Origin: Rhodanobacter sp.
GTDB taxonomy: Bacteria; Pseudomonadota; Gammaproteobacteria; Xanthomonadales; Rhodanobacteraceae
Assembly: GCA_024711345.1 (NCBI GenBank)
Contig: JANJTA010000006.1
Coordinates: 34,998 to 98,997, forward strand
Reading direction: 5' to 3'
Length of the DNA: 64,000 nt
The notes under the pieces are model-generated. The model had not been told where the DNA came from, did not search any database, and was given only the letters and a program-made list of their open reading frames with translations. Positions 8,791 to 17,398 of the stretch are shown here, piece after piece (within the stretch, counting starts at the first letter, position 1; every line of letters starts with the position of its first letter). A program made the position numbers and the translations under genes.

Positions 8791-9400
8791 GCGTCGATGC
8801 CTGTGGTTGCTGGTTGTTCTGTGCGGCATCGGCAGCGCCCAGGCGGCGGCGCCGAAAACCGTGCTGGTCCTGGGTGATTCGCTGTCCGCCGCGCACAACA
8901 TCCCGGTCGAGGCCGGCTGGGTGCATCTGCTGGATGCGCGTCTCCAGCAGATGGTACCGAAGTGGACCGCGATCAATGCCAGCATCAGCGGCGAGACTTC
9001 GCTGAGCGGACGCAACCGTCTGCCCGCGCTGCTGGCGAAGTACCGGCCGGCCGTGCTGGTGCTGGAACTGGGCGCCAACGACGGCCTGCGCGGCTTGCCG
9101 CTGCCGGCCCTGCGCGACAACCTCGATGCGATGATCCGCACCGCGCAAAAGGCGAAGGTGCGCGTGCTGCTGGTCGGCATCGAGCTGCCGGTGAACTATG
9201 GCCCGCGCTACCGCGACGGGCTGCGTGCGGTCTATGCCGAATTGGCCCGCAGCCGGCATACCGCGCTGGTCCCGTTCCTGCTCGAAGGCATCGCGCTCGA
9301 CCCCGCGCTGATGCAGGATGACGGCCTGCATCCGGTGGCCGCCGCCCAGCCGCGGGTGCTGGATACCGTATGGAAGCCGTTGCAGCCGCTGCTGCGCTGA
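8789..9400 (+). CDS. tesA: Multifunctional acyl-CoA thioesterase I/protease I/lysophospholipase L1
   Basis: A 203-residue periplasmic SGNH hydrolase with a short signal peptide (MRRCLWLLVVLCGIGSAQAA). The four family blocks are GDSLSA (nucleophile Ser31), the Gly of ASISGET, GAND, and DGLHP carrying the catalytic Asp and His. The enzyme hydrolyses acyl thioesters and lysophospholipids. The ribosome site GGGAAG (8775-8780) lies inside the divergent ybbA coding region because the two start codons overlap. Gene order tesA/ybbA/ybbP is conserved with E. coli. Confidence 0.93.
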   Translation: MRRCLWLLVVLCGIGSAQAAAPKTVLVLGDSLSAAHNIPVEAGWVHLLDARLQQMVPKWTAINASISGETSLSGRNRLPALLAKYRPAVLVLELGANDGLRGLPLPALRDNLDAMIRTAQKAKVRVLLVGIELPVNYGPRYRDGLRAVYAELARSRHTALVPFLLEGIALDPALMQDDGLHPVAAAQPRVLDTVWKPLQPLLR

Positions 9401-9500
9401 AACCGGGCCGTTTCTGAACCCTTGCGTCACGTCTTCACACGATCGTCACTAGCGCGCCGGTTATCTCTTCACATACGTGAAGCCACGGGAGGTATGGACG

Positions 9501-10232
9501 ATGACCGTACATGATGAGCAGGCGGGCTTGATCCTGCTGGTCGAGGACAACCGCCAGATTGCCGAGATGGTCGGCGAATTCCTGGAGCGGCGTGGCTACT
9601 CGGTGGATTACGCCGCCGACGGCGTGAGCGGGCTGCATCTGGCGGTGTCCAACAGCTACGACGTACTGGTGCTGGACCTGATGCTGCCGGGCCTGGACGG
9701 GCTGGAGGTCTGCCGCAAGCTGCGCCGGGAAGCGAAGAAGGCTACTCCGGTGCTGATGCTGACCGCCCGCGACACGCTGGAGGACAAGCTGGCCGGGCTC
9801 GAGGCCGGCGCCGACGATTACCTGGTGAAGCCGTTCGAGGTGCGCGAGCTGGAGGCGCGGCTGCGTGCGCTGATTCGCCGCGACCGCCGTCAGGTGTCCA
9901 CCGAGGTGCTCAGCGTCGGCGACATGACCCTGGACACCGCCACGTTGCGGCTGACCCGCGACGGCCAGGAGCTGACCGTGTCGCCGATCGGCCTGAAGCT
10001 GCTGGCGATCCTGATGCGCGAGTCGCCGCGGGTGGTCAGCCGGCGCGACATCGAACGCGAGATCTGGGGTGATACGCTGCCCGATTCCGATACCCTGCGC
10101 TCGCACCTGTACAACCTGCGCCGGGTCATCGACAAACCTTTCGCGCGACCGCTGCTACACACCATCCACTCGGCGGGCTACCGCCTGGCGGACCTCGAAT
10201 CCGAAGTGGCTTCTTCGCCCCAGACGGCCTGA
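9501..10232 (+). CDS. OmpR-family response regulator
   Basis: A 243-residue DNA-binding response regulator. The receiver domain (about 10-125) has the acidic pocket VEDN, phosphorylation site Asp59 (VLVLDLMLPG), Thr in LTARD and Lys in LVKPF. The C-terminal winged helix (about 145-230) ends in the usual HTIHSAGYRL. The ATG at 9501 is chosen over the in-frame GTG at 9477 because GGGAGG at 9487-9492 is well placed for it. The sensor kinase follows 39 bases downstream, so this is a cognate pair. The stimulus cannot be read from the sequence. Confidence 0.92.
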   Translation: MTVHDEQAGLILLVEDNRQIAEMVGEFLERRGYSVDYAADGVSGLHLAVSNSYDVLVLDLMLPGLDGLEVCRKLRREAKKATPVLMLTARDTLEDKLAGLEAGADDYLVKPFEVRELEARLRALIRRDRRQVSTEVLSVGDMTLDTATLRLTRDGQELTVSPIGLKLLAILMRESPRVVSRRDIEREIWGDTLPDSDTLRSHLYNLRRVIDKPFARPLLHTIHSAGYRLADLESEVASSPQTA

Positions 10233-10271
10233 CATCAATCACCGCGCATCACGGGTAGGCGCACACAGGTA

Positions 10272-11294
10272 ATGGATAGCAGGGTCAACGCAGTCACGTT
10301 TCGTGTGGGTGCCTTCCGCCGGCGCGTCGCATGGGTGTTCTCCCTGCAGTTCGTGATCGTGGTGGTGGTGTGCATGCTGGGCATCTACAACGTGGCGCAC
10401 ACCGCGGTGGTGATCATGGCGATCGTGCTCACCACCGCGCTCGCGTGGCTCGCCTTGCGGCGCGAGTGGCGGCCGGTGCGCGCGCTGGCGCGGCTGGTGA
10501 ATCGCTGGGACGGCGAGCTGCAGGATCACGAGGCGCTGCACCTGGAGCAGTTGTCCACCCATGCCGACGCCGACGTGGCCTCGCTGGCGCGGGGCCTGCA
10601 CGGCTTCGCCACGCGCCTGGCCAGCTACAACCAGCGCGAGCGCAATTTCACCCGCGACGCCAGCCATGAACTGCGCAGTCCGCTCACCGTGATCAAGATG
10701 TCGGTGGACATGCTGGCCGAGGAGGAGGGCCTCAGCGACTTCGGTCAGCGCTCGGTGCGCCGCATCAGGCGTGCCGCCCGCGAAATGGAAGTGCTGGTGG
10801 ATGCGCTGCTGATCCTCGCACGCGAGACCGACAGCGTGGCCGACGAGCAGTACTTCGTCGTCAACGACGCCTTGCGCAAGGAGCTGGATTTCGCCCGCGA
10901 GCTGCTGGCCGGCCGGCCGATCGAGCTGCTGCTGGAGGAGCCCGCCCGCTTCGCGTTGCAGGGCTCGCCGCAGGCGTTCTCGGTGCTGTGCTGGCAGTTG
11001 ATCCGCAATGCCTGCCAGCAGACCGAGCAGGGCTGCGTGGTGGTCACGGTGTTGCCCGGTGCGATCAGCGTGCACAACCGGATCACCTCGCTGCTGCCCG
11101 GCAAGGGCTATCCGGTGCGCGTGCGCGGCGCCGACCGGCACGGTTTCGAGCTGGCCATCGCCCAGCGGATCAGCGACCGCTTCGCCTGGCCGCTGGAACT
11201 GCAGGCGGGCCAGGGCCAGGAAAACACCGCGCGCATCCGTTTCCCACACCCGCTGCCGGCGCATGCGCCGGAGCAGAGTTTCATGGAATCGTAG
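10272..11294 (+). CDS. Membrane sensor histidine kinase with atypical ATP-binding domain
   Basis: A 340-residue kinase paired with the preceding regulator. Two membrane helices (about 20-40 and 44-62) sit almost back to back, leaving no real periplasmic sensor domain, so it may sense the membrane or the cytoplasm. The H-box is DASHELRSPLTV with His132. The ATP-binding region is unusual: the N-box reads LIRNACQQTEQG, but where a G1 box (DxGxG) is expected the sequence is SVHNRITSLLPG, and no clear G2 box is visible. Kinase activity may be low or it may belong to a divergent HATPase subgroup. Confidence 0.85.
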   Translation: MDSRVNAVTFRVGAFRRRVAWVFSLQFVIVVVVCMLGIYNVAHTAVVIMAIVLTTALAWLALRREWRPVRALARLVNRWDGELQDHEALHLEQLSTHADADVASLARGLHGFATRLASYNQRERNFTRDASHELRSPLTVIKMSVDMLAEEEGLSDFGQRSVRRIRRAAREMEVLVDALLILARETDSVADEQYFVVNDALRKELDFARELLAGRPIELLLEEPARFALQGSPQAFSVLCWQLIRNACQQTEQGCVVVTVLPGAISVHNRITSLLPGKGYPVRVRGADRHGFELAIAQRISDRFAWPLELQAGQGQENTARIRFPHPLPAHAPEQSFMES

Positions 11295-11297
11295 GCT

Positions 11298-12653
11298 TCA
11301 GCCGGCCGGCAGCGCCACCGTAAAGGCGCAGCCGGTCTTCGCCTTGACCTCGTCCAGGCTCACGCCCTGGTTGAGTTCGATCAGGGTCAGGCCCTTGCCC
11401 TTGGCCACCTCGAACACGCACAGGTCGGTGATGATCAGATCCACCACCTGCTTGCCGGTGAGCGGCAGGTCGCACTGGTTCTTGATCTTCGGCGAACCGT
11501 CCTTTGCGGTGTGCTCCATCAGCACCACCACGCGCTTGACGCCGCTGACCAGGTCCATCGCGCCGCCGGGGCCCTTGACCATCTTGCCCGGCACCATCCA
11601 GTTGGCCAGGTCGCCGGTGGCCGACACTTCCAGGCCGCCCAGGATCGACAGGTCGATGTGGCCGCCGCGGATCATCGCGAACGAGTCGGCGCTGGAGAAG
11701 AAGCTGGAGCCGGGCAACGTGGTGATGGTCTGCTTGCCGGCGTTGATCAGGTCGGGGTCGAGCTGGTCCTCGGTCGGGAACGGGCCGATGCCGAGCAGGC
11801 CGTTCTCCGACTGCAGGGTGACGCTGACGCCTTCCGGAATGTAGTTCGCCACCATGGTGGGAATGCCGATGCCGAGGTTCACGTAGAAGCCGTCGCGCAA
11901 TTCCTTCGCGGCCCGCTTGGCCATCAATACCCGGGTCGGGCTTTCCTTGCCCGCGGCCACGCCGGCGATGGTGCGGAACTCGATGCGCTTCTCGTACTTC
12001 GCGCCCTGCACGATGCGATCGACGTAGATGCCCGGCACGTGGATGTTGTTCGGGTCCAGCTCGCCCACCGGCACCAGGTGCTCCACCTCGGCCACGCAGA
12101 CCTTGCCGCAGGTGGCGATCATCGGGTTGAAGTTGCGCGCGGTCTCGCGGAACACCAGGTTGCCGTGCGCATCGCCCTTCCAGGCCTTGACGATCGACAG
12201 GTCCGCCGTGATCGACTCCTCCAGCACGTATTCCTTGCCGTTGAAGACCTTGGTCTCCTTGCCCTCGGCCAGCTTGGTGCCGAACGCGGTGCGCGTGTAG
12301 AAGCCGGGGATGCCGGCGCCGCCGGCGCGCAGCTTCTCGGCCAGCGTGCCCTGCGGGGTCAGGTGCAGTTCCAGCTCGCCGGCCAGGGTCTGCCGCTCGA
12401 ACTCCTTGTTCTCGCCCACGTAGGAGGCGTACACGCGCTTGACCTGGTGGGTCTTCAGCAGCGGGCCCATGCCGAAATCGTCCACGCCGGCGTTGTTGCC
12501 CACGATGGTCAGGTCCTTCGTGCCGGCCTGCAGCAGGCCGCCGATCAGGTTCTCGGGGATGCCGCACAGGCCGAAGCCGCCGGCGGCAATCGTCATGCCG
12601 TCGAACAACAGGCCGTCAAGGGCTTGCGCCGCGTTCGGATACACCTTGTCCAT
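11298..12653 (-). CDS. Succinyl-CoA:3-oxoacid CoA-transferase, A and B subunits fused
   Basis: One 451-residue chain contains both subunits usually encoded by separate scoA/scoB (lpsI/lpsJ) genes in bacteria. Residues 1 to about 232 are the A subunit ([25 protein letters not shown]). After a short linker, about 243-451 is the B subunit ([18 protein letters not shown]), with the catalytic glutamate in [10 protein letters not shown]. The enzyme moves CoA from succinyl-CoA to acetoacetate in ketone-body and short-chain acid use. The architecture resembles mitochondrial SCOT. There is no internal stop or frameshift. The start has a good ribosome site (GAGGAAGG, 8 bases upstream). It stands alone, convergent with the kinase gene. 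Confidence 0.93.
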   Translation of the reverse strand: MDKVYPNAAQALDGLLFDGMTIAAGGFGLCGIPENLIGGLLQAGTKDLTIVGNNAGVDDFGMGPLLKTHQVKRVYASYVGENKEFERQTLAGELELHLTPQGTLAEKLRAGGAGIPGFYTRTAFGTKLAEGKETKVFNGKEYVLEESITADLSIVKAWKGDAHGNLVFRETARNFNPMIATCGKVCVAEVEHLVPVGELDPNNIHVPGIYVDRIVQGAKYEKRIEFRTIAGVAAGKESPTRVLMAKRAAKELRDGFYVNLGIGIPTMVANYIPEGVSVTLQSENGLLGIGPFPTEDQLDPDLINAGKQTITTLPGSSFFSSADSFAMIRGGHIDLSILGGLEVSATGDLANWMVPGKMVKGPGGAMDLVSGVKRVVVLMEHTAKDGSPKIKNQCDLPLTGKQVVDLIITDLCVFEVAKGKGLTLIELNQGVSLDEVKAKTGCAFTVALPAG

Positions 12654-12763
12654 CGCTGTGCCTTCCTCTTAGGAGAGTCAGCTGCCAAGGATACGACGGA
12701 ATGGCGCCGGCCGGCCTTGTACCAAGGTCTCAGATGCGCGGGCAGATCGCTTGACACGAACAA

Positions 12764-12799
12764 TTACGCGTGTAAACATCAAATCACTTACACGTGTAA
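12764..12799. promoter_or_regulatory. Two palindromic operators and promoter upstream of blaI-like gene
   Basis: TTACGCGTGTAA (12764-12775) and TTACACGTGTAA (12788-12799, a perfect 12-base palindrome) are direct copies spaced 24 bases apart centre to centre, about two helical turns. The TACA/TGTA half sites match the known style of BlaI/MecI/CopY operators. A TTGACA hexamer at 12751-12756 is placed so that its -10 would fall at about 12773-12778, between the two sites. The most direct reading is autorepression by the BlaI-type protein encoded 11 bases downstream. Confidence 0.75.
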
Positions 12800-12809
12800 A
12801 CGATGACTC

Positions 12810-13181
12810 ATGGCGATCAGCGAAGCCGAGGCGGTGGTGATGGACGTGCTGTGGCGCGAGGCGCCGCGCACGGCCGAGGAGATCCTGGCCGAGGTCGGTC
12901 CGGCGCAGGCCTGGCAGGAGGGCACGGTGAAATCCCTGCTCAACCGCCTGCTGAAGAAGAAGGCCGTGCACGCCGAGCGCGACGGCCGCCGCTACCTGTA
13001 CACGCCGCTGCTGACGCGCGAGCAGTACGTGCAGCAGGAAAGCAAGGGCCTGCTCGACCGCCTGTTCGGCGGTCGCGTGGCGCCGCTGGTGGCGCATTTC
13101 TCCGAGCAGCGCAAGCTGTCGAAGAAGGACATCGCCGAACTGCGCAAGCTGCTGCAGGAGCTCGACGATGAGCAGCGTTGA
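12810..13181 (+). CDS. BlaI/MecI/CopY-family transcriptional repressor
   Basis: A 123-residue winged-helix repressor (ISEAEAVVMDVLWREAPRTA, then GTVKSLLNRLLKKKAV and RRYLYTPL, the family's recognition helix and wing). Such dimers bind TACA-N-TGTA palindromes and are inactivated by cleavage by a membrane M56 protease. Both partners are present: two palindromes upstream and a BlaR1-like gene overlapping its 3' end by 14 bases. The frame beginning at ATG 12803 is a shadow. No beta-lactamase gene is adjacent, so the target regulon is unknown. Confidence 0.92.
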   Translation: MAISEAEAVVMDVLWREAPRTAEEILAEVGPAQAWQEGTVKSLLNRLLKKKAVHAERDGRRYLYTPLLTREQYVQQESKGLLDRLFGGRVAPLVAHFSEQRKLSKKDIAELRKLLQELDDEQR

Positions 13182-14514
13182 GCTGGTCGCCATCGACTGG
13201 CTCGGACGCGGCTGGCTGCTGCTGCTTGCCTTCACGGCTGCCGCGCTGCTGGTGGCCGCGCTGCGCCGGCCGTGCCGCCGCCTGTTCGGTGCCGAACGCG
13301 CGTTCCAGCTGTGGCTGCTGCCGCCGCTGGCGTTGCTGGCCAGCCAGCTGCCGCATGCGGCAACGCCGGTCGCGACGCTGCCGCCGGTGGTGGCCGCGAT
13401 CACCTCGGTCGCCAGCGTGCTGCCGGCGCACGCCGTGCGCGCGAGTGCCGTCGACTGGCGCGCCGCCGCCGTGCTGGCCTGGCTCGTCGGCAGCGTGCTC
13501 AGCCTGCTGCTGGCCGCGCTCGCGCAGAACCGCTACCGCGCCCGGCTGCGCGGTGCCACGGTCGTGGCCGCCATGCCATCGCGCTGGCCGGTGCTGCGTG
13601 CCGTCGGTACGGATATTGGCCCGGCCCTGGTCGGCGCCTGGCGCGCGCGCATCGTGGTGCCGGCGGATTTCGAGCAACGCTACGGCGCCGGGGAGCGCGC
13701 GCTGATCCTCGCCCACGAGACCGCCCATGCGCGCCGCGGCGACGGCTGGTGGTGCCTGCTCGCACGCATCCTTGCCGCATTGTTCTGGTGCCACCCGTTG
13801 GCGTGGTGGGCGCTGGCCGCGCTGCGCCATGACCAGGAACTGGCCTGCGACGCCGCCGTGCTGCGCGAGCACGGCGAACAGCGCCGCAGCTATGCGAATG
13901 CGATGTTGAAGACCCAGTCGGCCGCGTTCGCGCTGCCGGTGGGCTGCACGTGGTCCCCGCGTCATCCACTCACGGAGCGTATTGCCATGTTGAACTCCAA
14001 GCCAAGGTTCTCCGGCCGCCACATTGGCGCCATCGCGGTAAGCGCCATCGCCGGTGTCGTCGCTGCAACGGTCTATGCGGCCGTGCCGGCAAGTTCGGCC
14101 AGCGCGCCTGTGTCCGACCGCTACACCTTGAAGCTGGACATCGGCTTCGATGGCCAGCCTGCCGAGGCACATTTCACGCAATGCCTGAAGCCTGGCGAGT
14201 TCGGCAGCTTCAACGGCTCCCGTGACGGCGTGCCCGACTGGCATGGCCGCTTCGCCGTGGTCCCGACGGCGCAGGGCGAGATCGAAGTCCGCACCCGGCT
14301 CGAGGCAAGCTTCACCAAGGCCGATGGCAGCGTGCAGACGCTGTCGGCGCAACCCGTCGTGAGGACGGCGTCGCGGAAGCAGGCCACCATCCTGCTGGGT
14401 GCGCAGGTGGCGCTGTCGCCGGATGGAGCGAAGGTTTCGGCGGGCGAACCCGCGATGCGGGTTGATCTCACCCCGTCTGCAGGATGCACGGGTGGATTGG
14501 CACCGGCAGCATGA
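13168..14514 (+). CDS. M56 (BlaR1-like) membrane metallopeptidase
   Basis: A 448-residue membrane protease. Hydrophobic segments lie at about 15-32, 48-62 and 100-120. The zinc motif is HETAH at 183-187, followed by the third-ligand region RHDQELACDAAVL, all diagnostic of family M56. A fourth membrane segment (about 288-308) leads to a C-terminal periplasmic domain of about 140 residues that does not look like the penicillin-binding sensor of BlaR1. It probably cleaves the BlaI-type partner in response to some other envelope signal. The start lies inside the repressor gene, indicating coupled translation. Confidence 0.9.
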   Translation: MSSVELVAIDWLGRGWLLLLAFTAAALLVAALRRPCRRLFGAERAFQLWLLPPLALLASQLPHAATPVATLPPVVAAITSVASVLPAHAVRASAVDWRAAAVLAWLVGSVLSLLLAALAQNRYRARLRGATVVAAMPSRWPVLRAVGTDIGPALVGAWRARIVVPADFEQRYGAGERALILAHETAHARRGDGWWCLLARILAALFWCHPLAWWALAALRHDQELACDAAVLREHGEQRRSYANAMLKTQSAAFALPVGCTWSPRHPLTERIAMLNSKPRFSGRHIGAIAVSAIAGVVAATVYAAVPASSASAPVSDRYTLKLDIGFDGQPAEAHFTQCLKPGEFGSFNGSRDGVPDWHGRFAVVPTAQGEIEVRTRLEASFTKADGSVQTLSAQPVVRTASRKQATILLGAQVALSPDGAKVSAGEPAMRVDLTPSAGCTGGLAPAA

Positions 14515-14567
14515 AGCCGACCGACGCCTGAGCTGGAATGGCAGCTGGCGGGGCGAACGTGCGGCCC

Positions 14568-14594
14568 TTGGCGGACAAGGGGCCCGGTTATACT
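14568..14594 (+). promoter_or_regulatory. Putative promoter of isoaspartyl peptidase gene
   Basis: TTGGCG (14568-14573) and TATACT (14589-14594) are separated by 15 bases, and the -10 is a five-of-six match. Transcription would begin near 14601, just upstream of the ribosome site CCGGAG (14608-14613). The spacer is shorter than ideal. Confidence 0.45.
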
Positions 14595-14621
14595 CCGGGC
14601 ATGTGCACCGGAGTCGTCCAC

Positions 14622-15674
14622 GTGAGACCGTACCGCCTGTTCCTCGCCCTTGCTGCCTTCGGGGTTGCCCCCATGAGCCATGCCGCCGTTTCGCCCGTGC
14701 TGGTGATCCACGGCGGCGCCGGCGTGATCAAGCGCGACATGACCCCGGCGAAGGAGCAGGCGGTGCGCGCGGCGCTGACCCGGGCGTTGCAGGACGGCTA
14801 CGCCCGCCTCAAGGCGGGCGGCAGCGCGCTGGACGCGGTGGCCGCCGCGATCACCGTGCTGGAGGACGACCCGCACTTCAACGCCGGCAAGGGCGCGGTG
14901 TTCACCCATGACGGCAGCAACGAGCTGGACGCGGCGATCATGGACGGCAGCACGCTGCGTGCCGGCGCAGTGGCCGGCGTGCAGCGGGTGAAGAACCCGA
15001 TCCTGCTGGCCCGCGCGGTGATGGAGAAGACGCCCTACGTGATGCTGTCCGGCGCAGGCGCCGAGGCCCTCGCGAAGGAGCAGGGCATCACCCTGGTCGA
15101 TCCGTCGTACTTCCGCACCGAGGAGCGCTGGCAGCAGCTGCAGCGGGCGCTGAAGGAAGACGCGGCGAGGCAGCCGCATGCGGACGTCGAGACGGCCAAA
15201 CACTTCGGTACGGTCGGCGCGGTCGCGCTCGACGCGCAGGGCCGGCTGGCCGCCGGCACCTCCACCGGCGGCATGACCGACAAGCGTTGGGGCCGCATCG
15301 GCGATTCGCCGATCATCGGCGCCGGCACCTACGCCGACAGCGGTTGCGCGGTATCCGGCACCGGCTGGGGCGAGTTCTACATCCGCAGCGTGGCCGCGCA
15401 CCAGATCTGCATGAAGGTGACCCAGATGCGCGTGCCGCTGAAGCGTGCCGCCGCCGAGGTGATCAACCAGGAAATTCCCTCGATGGGCGGCAACGGCGGC
15501 GCGATTGCGCTGGATGCGGAAGGACACATCTCGATCCCGTTCAACACCGACGGCATGTACCGCGGCTGGATCGGCGCCGACGGCGTGCCGCACGTGGCGA
15601 TCTACGGCGACGAGGACGACGGCACCGCCGAGCTGCCGACGCCGCCGCCGGCCGACAGCGTCGCGCAGCCTTGA
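14622..15674 (+). CDS. Exported isoaspartyl peptidase/plant-type L-asparaginase
   Basis: An Ntn-hydrolase of about 350 residues that self-cleaves to expose a Thr nucleophile. The cleavage site is HFG|TVGAVALD, with Thr197 in this numbering. The substrate loop GTSTGGMTDKRWGRIGDSPIIGAG and a late GGNGGAI motif are typical. The GTG at 14622 is preferred because CCGGAG lies 8 bases upstream and the chain then begins with a signal peptide (RPYRLFLALAAFGVAPMSHA), indicating periplasmic action. ATG 14601 is an alternative. Members hydrolyse beta-aspartyl dipeptides and asparagine. It is a single-gene unit, convergent with the next operon. Confidence 0.9.
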   Translation: MRPYRLFLALAAFGVAPMSHAAVSPVLVIHGGAGVIKRDMTPAKEQAVRAALTRALQDGYARLKAGGSALDAVAAAITVLEDDPHFNAGKGAVFTHDGSNELDAAIMDGSTLRAGAVAGVQRVKNPILLARAVMEKTPYVMLSGAGAEALAKEQGITLVDPSYFRTEERWQQLQRALKEDAARQPHADVETAKHFGTVGAVALDAQGRLAAGTSTGGMTDKRWGRIGDSPIIGAGTYADSGCAVSGTGWGEFYIRSVAAHQICMKVTQMRVPLKRAAAEVINQEIPSMGGNGGAIALDAEGHISIPFNTDGMYRGWIGADGVPHVAIYGDEDDGTAELPTPPPADSVAQP

Positions 15675-15709
15675 GGCGATTTGCTCCTGCGGAAGGCTCC
15701 GCGGCCATG

Positions 15710-15780
15710 GTAGGGCGGGCACCGCCCGCCGGCTCCTGCCTCGGTTCGTCGCGACAAGCGGCGGGCAGTGCCCGCCCTAC
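15710..15780. repeat. REP-type palindromic pair, family 2 copy a
   Basis: Inverted arms of 22 bases (15710-15731 and 15759-15780) differ at one position; the core is GTAGGGCGGGCACCGCCCGC. It lies between converging genes. The right arm supplies the TAG stop (15777-15779 on the minus strand) of the thioredoxin-like gene. A second, more degenerate copy is at 55503-55578. Confidence 0.9.
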
Positions 15781-16235
15781 AAGAGCTTGCGCAGCTGTGC
15801 TGGCGTCAGCGCGCCGCTGATGCCTTTTCGGCTGCCGTCGGCATGGATCACCAGCACGCGCGGGGTTTCGCCGCCCCAGTCCGGATCGAGCAGCAAGTTG
15901 ATGCGTTCGGGCGAGGCTTCGGCGTAGGCGCGCGCGGGATAGCCGTCCATCTTCATGCGGCGCAGGCGCGCCGCGATCGCCGTGCGCAGTTCGATGCTGT
16001 CGGTGGTGACGGTGACCAGCTCGAGGCCGTGCGGATTGGCGCGTTGCAGCCGGGCCAGCGCTTCGAGATTCGGCTCGCAGTAGGCGCAGTCGAGCGACCA
16101 CAGCGCGACGATGCGTGCACCGTGCGCCGGCGGTTGCAGCAGGGCGGGCACGTCGGCGGCGGCCAGCGGCTGCAGTGTGCCGGCGCAGGCCAGCGCCGGC
16201 AGCCACAGGGCGAAGGCGAGCAGCAGGCGTTTCAT
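15777..16235 (-). CDS. Exported thioredoxin-fold protein
   Basis: A 152-residue protein with a signal peptide (MKRLLLAFALWLPALACA) and a CxxC redox motif in WSLDCAYCEPN at about 45-55, followed by TlpA/thioredoxin-like secondary structure and the cis-Pro region GGETPRVLVI. Probably a periplasmic thiol-disulfide protein. The ATG at 16235 overlaps the BNR gene stop as ATGA, so it is the third gene of a coupled operon. Its TAG stop comes from the REP arm. Context suggests it keeps the Cys-rich BNR partner reduced or loaded, but that is inference. Confidence 0.82.
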   Translation of the reverse strand: MKRLLLAFALWLPALACAGTLQPLAAADVPALLQPPAHGARIVALWSLDCAYCEPNLEALARLQRANPHGLELVTVTTDSIELRTAIAARLRRMKMDGYPARAYAEASPERINLLLDPDWGGETPRVLVIHADGSRKGISGALTPAQLRKLL

Positions 16236-17398
16236 CGCGGCACCTCGACCAGGCGGAAACCGGCAGCGGTGTTCCAGGCCACGAACGCCCGTCCCTGTTT
16301 CAGCAGCAGCTGCGGCGAGCCTGTCGCGCCGCTGCTGCGGGCGATTTCGCGGGGCGCGTCGAAGTGCGCGCCGTTGTCGGACGAGCGCCGCAGCATCAGC
16401 GCATAGCCAGCGGCGTCCACCTTGTTCCAGGCCAGCCACACCGTCTGGTCATGCACGGCCACGTCGGCATGGCCGGCACCCGCACCAGCGATCGCCAGCG
16501 GATGTTTCGGCGCATGGCCGGGATCGAGTTGGCCGTACCAGATCGTGGGCTTGCCTTTGGCCTCGTACCACACGGCATGGCGGATGCCGTCGATGCCGAT
16601 CGCCAGGCCGGGGCCGTGGTGCGGGCAGCCGGCGATCTGCCAGTCGCTGAAGGTCGCGCGGGCGACTTGGCTGGCTTGGCCGTCCGTACGCAGCACGGCA
16701 TACGCGTGGTCGCGGATGTTGTCGCCGTAGATGCCGCGGAAGAACGCGGCGACCTCGCCGTCGGGCGTGCGCGCCAGCGCGATGCGGCAGCACTCGCAGC
16801 TCTGGTCGAGGAGCTTGCGTTCCGACGCGAAGCTGGCGCCGCCGTCGTCCGACCAGCTGTAGTAGATCGCCGCGCCCAGATACGGCTTGCCGGCGGCGTC
16901 GGCGGCGAGCAGGTCGCGCTTGTCGATCCAGGCGATCACGAGGCGGCCCTTGCCGTCCACCGCCAGTGCGTCGAAGCGATGGGTGATCTCGGCGCGGTCG
17001 TGGTGCACGGTCAGCGGCTCGCTGAAGTGCTCGCCGCGATCCAGCGAGCGAGCAAAGCGCACGAAGCCGGTCCACGGCGCGGCGCGCGGCTGCGACCAGC
17101 TCACGTAGATTTCGTCGTGCGGCCCGAACGCGAGCTTCGGGCGGTTCTCGCCTTCGGCGTAGATGCGCTCGGCCGCGGCGTTCACCTCGACCGGCGCGCT
17201 CAGCGTGCGGCCGTCGTCGTCGGAATGGCGCAGCCGCACGTGGCCGTCGGCCGCGTCCACGACGTACAGCCGGCCGTGGCTGTCGAAGGCGGCGCTGGCG
17301 CCCAGCTCGGGACCTTTCGGCATCTCCATGCGCATGCCGTCGTGCGCCAGCAGCGCGGGCGAGAGCAGGCAGAGCAGGGTGATCAGCAAGTGGCGCAT
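16232..17398 (-). CDS. Exported BNR/sialidase-fold protein with CxCC and CPHH motifs
   Basis: A 388-residue protein with a signal peptide (MRHLLITLLCLLSPALLA) followed by an HDGMRMEMP stretch. Aspartate-box-like repeats (SDDDGRT, SLDRGEH, SWSDDGGASF, SSDNGAHF) indicate a six-bladed sialidase/BNR propeller. The catalytic Arg/Tyr set of true sialidases is not apparent. The chain contains QSCECCRIAL and AGCPHHGPGL, clustered Cys and His residues that suggest metal or disulfide chemistry. The stop overlaps the thioredoxin-like start and the start overlaps the TonB receptor stop. The function is unknown and glycan cleavage is not supported. Confidence 0.8.
   Translation of the reverse strand: MRHLLITLLCLLSPALLAHDGMRMEMPKGPELGASAAFDSHGRLYVVDAADGHVRLRHSDDDGRTLSAPVEVNAAAERIYAEGENRPKLAFGPHDEIYVSWSQPRAAPWTGFVRFARSLDRGEHFSEPLTVHHDRAEITHRFDALAVDGKGRLVIAWIDKRDLLAADAAGKPYLGAAIYYSWSDDGGASFASERKLLDQSCECCRIALARTPDGEVAAFFRGIYGDNIRDHAYAVLRTDGQASQVARATFSDWQIAGCPHHGPGLAIGIDGIRHAVWYEAKGKPTIWYGQLDPGHAPKHPLAIAGAGAGHADVAVHDQTVWLAWNKVDAAGYALMLRRSSDNGAHFDAPREIARSSGATGSPQLLLKQGRAFVAWNTAAGFRLVEVPR

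Noticed and set aside
12803..13171. Alternative frame starting at the ATG just before the repressor
   Set aside because: It yields an Arg/Gly-rich shadow, while the frame from 12810 gives a complete BlaI-family protein.
16232..17398. True exo-sialidase
   Set aside because: Aspartate boxes are present, but the arginine triad and catalytic Tyr/Glu are not evident, and sialic-acid genes are absent.
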